Below, one piece after another: positions 62,383 to 64,000 of a DNA stretch of 64,000 nucleotides. A model generated the notes under the pieces. The model was not told where the DNA came from, made no database searches, and saw only the letters and a program-made list of their open reading frames with translations. Each line of letters opens with the position of its first letter. Within the stretch, counting starts at the first letter, position 1. The DNA comes from Phreatobacter aquaticus (lineage in GTDB: Bacteria; Pseudomonadota; Alphaproteobacteria; Rhizobiales; Phreatobacteraceae). Both the position numbers and the translations under genes were made by a program. The stretch covers positions 2,566,828 to 2,630,827 of the forward strand of contig NZ_CP039865.1 in the NCBI RefSeq assembly GCF_005160265.1, written 5' to 3'.

Positions 62383-62721
62383 GGCGTGACCTTCATTCCT
62401 GTGTGATGATCCATCAAAGCGCGCGTCCCGGCAGGCGACAAGGCCCGCCAGTTGCATGGCCGAGTGTCTCATGTGGAGGGGTTCTGTGAAACTCCCCGGT
62501 TTCACCTCATTAAAGAATTAAATTCTACAGAATTCTTGTTATGCAGTATGATTGTTCCAAGTATCATCGCACTTGAACTTTCCAGTAAAAAATTCCACTC
62601 TTTTCAGCCATGAGTGCATTGCAACAGAGACCCGGTGCCGATGCCGGTCTCGCGCTGTTGCCTCGTGCAACGGGTTGAGTTGAACTCAGCCAACTGTCCG
62701 CCGTGCCTTGAGGGGGTTCCC
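62383..62721. promoter_or_regulatory. Divergent regulatory region with two kinds of palindrome
   Basis: It holds GTGAAAC-N6-GTTTCAC (62486-62505, perfect seven-base arms) and, right after it, AGAATT-A-AATTCT (62514-62526) and the self-complementary AGAATTCT (62529-62536). The stretch 62510-62600 is strongly AT-rich for this genome. It most likely carries the promoters and operators for the amine-oxidase operon on one side and the VOC/ABC-transport genes on the other. No coding sequence is visible. Confidence 0.55.
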
Positions 62722-63567
62722 ATGCCGATGCCACACATTCTCGGTGCCGACCACGTGGTCGTGACCGTCCGCGATCTCGATGCCTCCGCCGCGGCCTGGG
62801 CGAAGCTCGGCTTCACCGTCTCGCCGCGCGGCACCCATTCGCCGCATCTCGGCACCGGCAATTACACGATCATGTTCCAGGACGATTATCTGGAGCTGCT
62901 CGGGGTGCTCACCCCGACCGACCAGAACAAGCCGACCCAGGACTTCCTGGCGGCGCGTGAAGGCATCGAGCGCACGGCCTTCACCACCGACAGCGCGGCC
63001 GGTGGCGCAGCCGAACTCAAGAAGCGCGGCCTTGAGCCGCTCGGTCCCGTCCATTTCGGCCGCCCCGTCGATCTGCCGGGTGGTGGCACGGGCGAAGCCA
63101 AGTTCAATGTGTTCCGCTGGCCGCTTCTCGAAAATCCCGGTGGCATGCGCATCTTTGCCTGCGAGCATCTGAGCCGTCACACGGTCTGGATCCCGGAACT
63201 CATGGTCCACGCCAACGGTGCCAAGGCGATTGCCCGCATCGAGATCCTCACCGCCGATCCCAAGGCTGCCGCCGAGCATATGAGCCGCCTGATCGACGAG
63301 CCCGCAATTGCCGATGGCGCCGTCTGGAAGGTGCCCTCGGGCGGCAGGCGCGCAGACTTCGTGTTCCTCGACGCCGCGGCCTTCGCGGCGCGCTATCCGG
63401 ACGCCGTCCGCGCTGGCGCGACGACGTCGGGTGCCGCGGCCCTTGTTCTGGTCACCGACGATCTCGCCAAGGCTAAGGCCATTCCCGGCGCGGTGACCAC
63501 AGGCTCCGCGGTTTCCATTCCCGCCAGCGCCGCCAATGGCGTGGTTGTCAGCTTCGTGGCGCGATAA
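62722..63567 (+). CDS. VOC family protein (glyoxalase-like domain)
   Basis: 281 residues, vicinal oxygen chelate fold. ILGADHVVVTVRDLDASAAAWAKLGFTVSPRGTHSPHLGTGNYTIMFQDDYLELLGVL is the first module, with His and Glu metal-ligand positions. CEHLSRHTVWIPELMVHANGAKAIARIEILTADPKAAAEHMSRLI starts the second. This glyoxalase-like type is common in alphaproteobacterial ABC-transport operons. It may isomerise or cleave a small ligand; the reaction is unknown. ATG at 62722 follows GAGGGGG with six-base spacing. Upstream frame to 62614 rejected. Followed after 93 bases by an ABC binding-protein gene. Confidence 0.85.
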   Translation: MPMPHILGADHVVVTVRDLDASAAAWAKLGFTVSPRGTHSPHLGTGNYTIMFQDDYLELLGVLTPTDQNKPTQDFLAAREGIERTAFTTDSAAGGAAELKKRGLEPLGPVHFGRPVDLPGGGTGEAKFNVFRWPLLENPGGMRIFACEHLSRHTVWIPELMVHANGAKAIARIEILTADPKAAAEHMSRLIDEPAIADGAVWKVPSGGRRADFVFLDAAAFAARYPDAVRAGATTSGAAALVLVTDDLAKAKAIPGAVTTGSAVSIPASAANGVVVSFVAR

Positions 63568-63601
63568 GCGGCACGACGTCTCACTCCGCATTCGACAATT
63601 G

Positions 63602-63620
63602 ACGGGTTGACCCCCGTTTT
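63602..63620 (+). terminator. Weak hairpin with T-run after the VOC gene
   Basis: ACGGG-N6-CCCGT followed by TTT. The stem is only five pairs, so it would attenuate rather than stop transcription into the next gene 40 bases later. Confidence 0.3.
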
Positions 63621-63660
63621 CCATCGTAAGGGCGATCACGCCCCAGAAGGAGATGTCCCC

Positions 63661-64000
63661 ATGGATTTCACCCGCCGCGCCGCCCTCATGACCTCGGCTG
63701 CCATTGCTGCCAACGTTCTCGATCCCACCCGCGCCTTCGCGCAACAGACGCCGCGCAAGGGTGGCGTGTTCACGGTTCATTATGCTGCCGAGCAGCGCCA
63801 GTTGAACCCCAGCCTCCAGGCATCAACCGGCGTCTACATCATTGGCGGCAAGATCCAGGAGCAGCTGGTCGACCTCGACGCCGCGGGCAATCCGGTGGGC
63901 GTGCTCGCCACCAGCTGGGAGGCGGCCCCAGACGGCAAGACCATCACCTTCAAGCTGCGCTCGGGCGTGAAATGGCATGACGGCCAGCCCTTCACCTCAG
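63661..64000 (+). CDS. Peptide/opine-type ABC transporter substrate-binding protein (cut by window end)
   Basis: First 113 codons only; the gene continues past the window. MDFTRRAALMTSAAIAANVL followed by DPTRAFAQQ is a Tat-type signal. The mature start TPRKGGVFTVHYAAEQRQLNPSLQASTGVYIIGGKIQEQLVDLDAAGNPVGVLATSWEAAPDGKTITFKLRSGVKWHDGQPFTS is the classical N-terminal domain of family 5 binding proteins (DppA/OppA), with the diagnostic LRSGVKWHDGQPF. It delivers peptides, opines or similar to an ABC permease presumably encoded beyond the window. ATG at 63661 follows AGAAGGAGATGTCCCC. Confidence 0.93.
   Translation, partial: MDFTRRAALMTSAAIAANVLDPTRAFAQQTPRKGGVFTVHYAAEQRQLNPSLQASTGVYIIGGKIQEQLVDLDAAGNPVGVLATSWEAAPDGKTITFKLRSGVKWHDGQPFTS

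Noticed and set aside
62614-62721. Coding extension upstream of the VOC protein
   Set aside because: The extra residues are Cys/Arg-rich and unlike the family; the start at 62722 has a strong ribosome site.

Overview
The window is GC-rich DNA with dense, short-spaced genes. The gene content (FixL-FixJ-FixK oxygen regulation, isoquinoline-oxidoreductase-type molybdoenzyme, many Bug and TAXI binding proteins, DUF1499/DUF3422/DUF1176 proteins) points to an alphaproteobacterium of the order Hyphomicrobiales (Rhizobiales). A free-living, metabolically versatile member in the Bosea/Phreatobacter direction would fit, but the genus is a guess. I see no rRNA, prophage, insertion sequence or CRISPR array. 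There are two tRNAs (Pro-CGG, Gln-TTG) and three families of short palindromic intergenic repeats.

Layout. 0.2-6.3 kb: HAD phosphatase, patatin-like lipase, several very small proteins, tRNA-Pro and a GAF-PAS-GGDEF-EAL protein. 6.3-10.8 kb (minus strand): DUF898 membrane protein, M48 protease, DUF1499 protein and M20 peptidase, probably one operon. 11.2-17 kb: AlkK-type acyl-CoA ligase, tRNA-Gln, GT8 glycosyltransferase and a two-subunit molybdenum hydroxylase. 17.3-20.7 kb: the microaerobic cascade fixL-fixJ, a single-domain receiver with a FixK box in front of it, and fixK. 20.9-31.4 kb: DUF1176 and SH3 secreted proteins, a membrane diguanylate cyclase, an MHS transporter/SDR/polysaccharide-deacetylase/SDR operon, and a sensor kinase flanked by two receivers.

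31.5-37 kb: gbsR-cydA-cydB (quinol oxidase bd) and, divergently, modA-modC preceded by a Mo-box. modB is missing: only a six-codon reading frame lies between modA and modC, and it looks like the two ends of a deleted modB. 37-43.4 kb: hemF and a minus-strand set consisting of a DUF2946 protein, TonB-dependent receptor, TonB and a YcnI-PCuAC fusion with a His tail. I read this as a copper-acquisition locus. A ModE-type helix-turn-helix protein without a molybdate-binding domain is divergent from it.

43.5-56.2 kb: catabolic island. It holds a Tat-targeted fumarylpyruvate-hydrolase-like protein, two tricarboxylate-type (Bug) binding proteins and one TAXI binding protein without membrane partners, an amidohydrolase, and the homoprotocatechuate meta-cleavage genes hpaF-hpaE-hpaD-hpaR. 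A thiamine-diphosphate enzyme is translationally coupled to hpaR, and a sulfatase/phosphonate monoester hydrolase follows. 56-64 kb: GFA and DUF3422 proteins, an aldo/keto reductase, an outer-membrane-like protein, an amine-oxidase/cupin/NIPSNAP operon, and divergently a VOC protein and the start of a peptide-type ABC binding protein cut by the window end.

How it fits together: the central third deals with respiration under changing oxygen and metals (FixLJK, bd oxidase, oxygen-dependent haem synthesis, copper and molybdenum supply). The last third feeds aromatic acids and amines into central metabolism.
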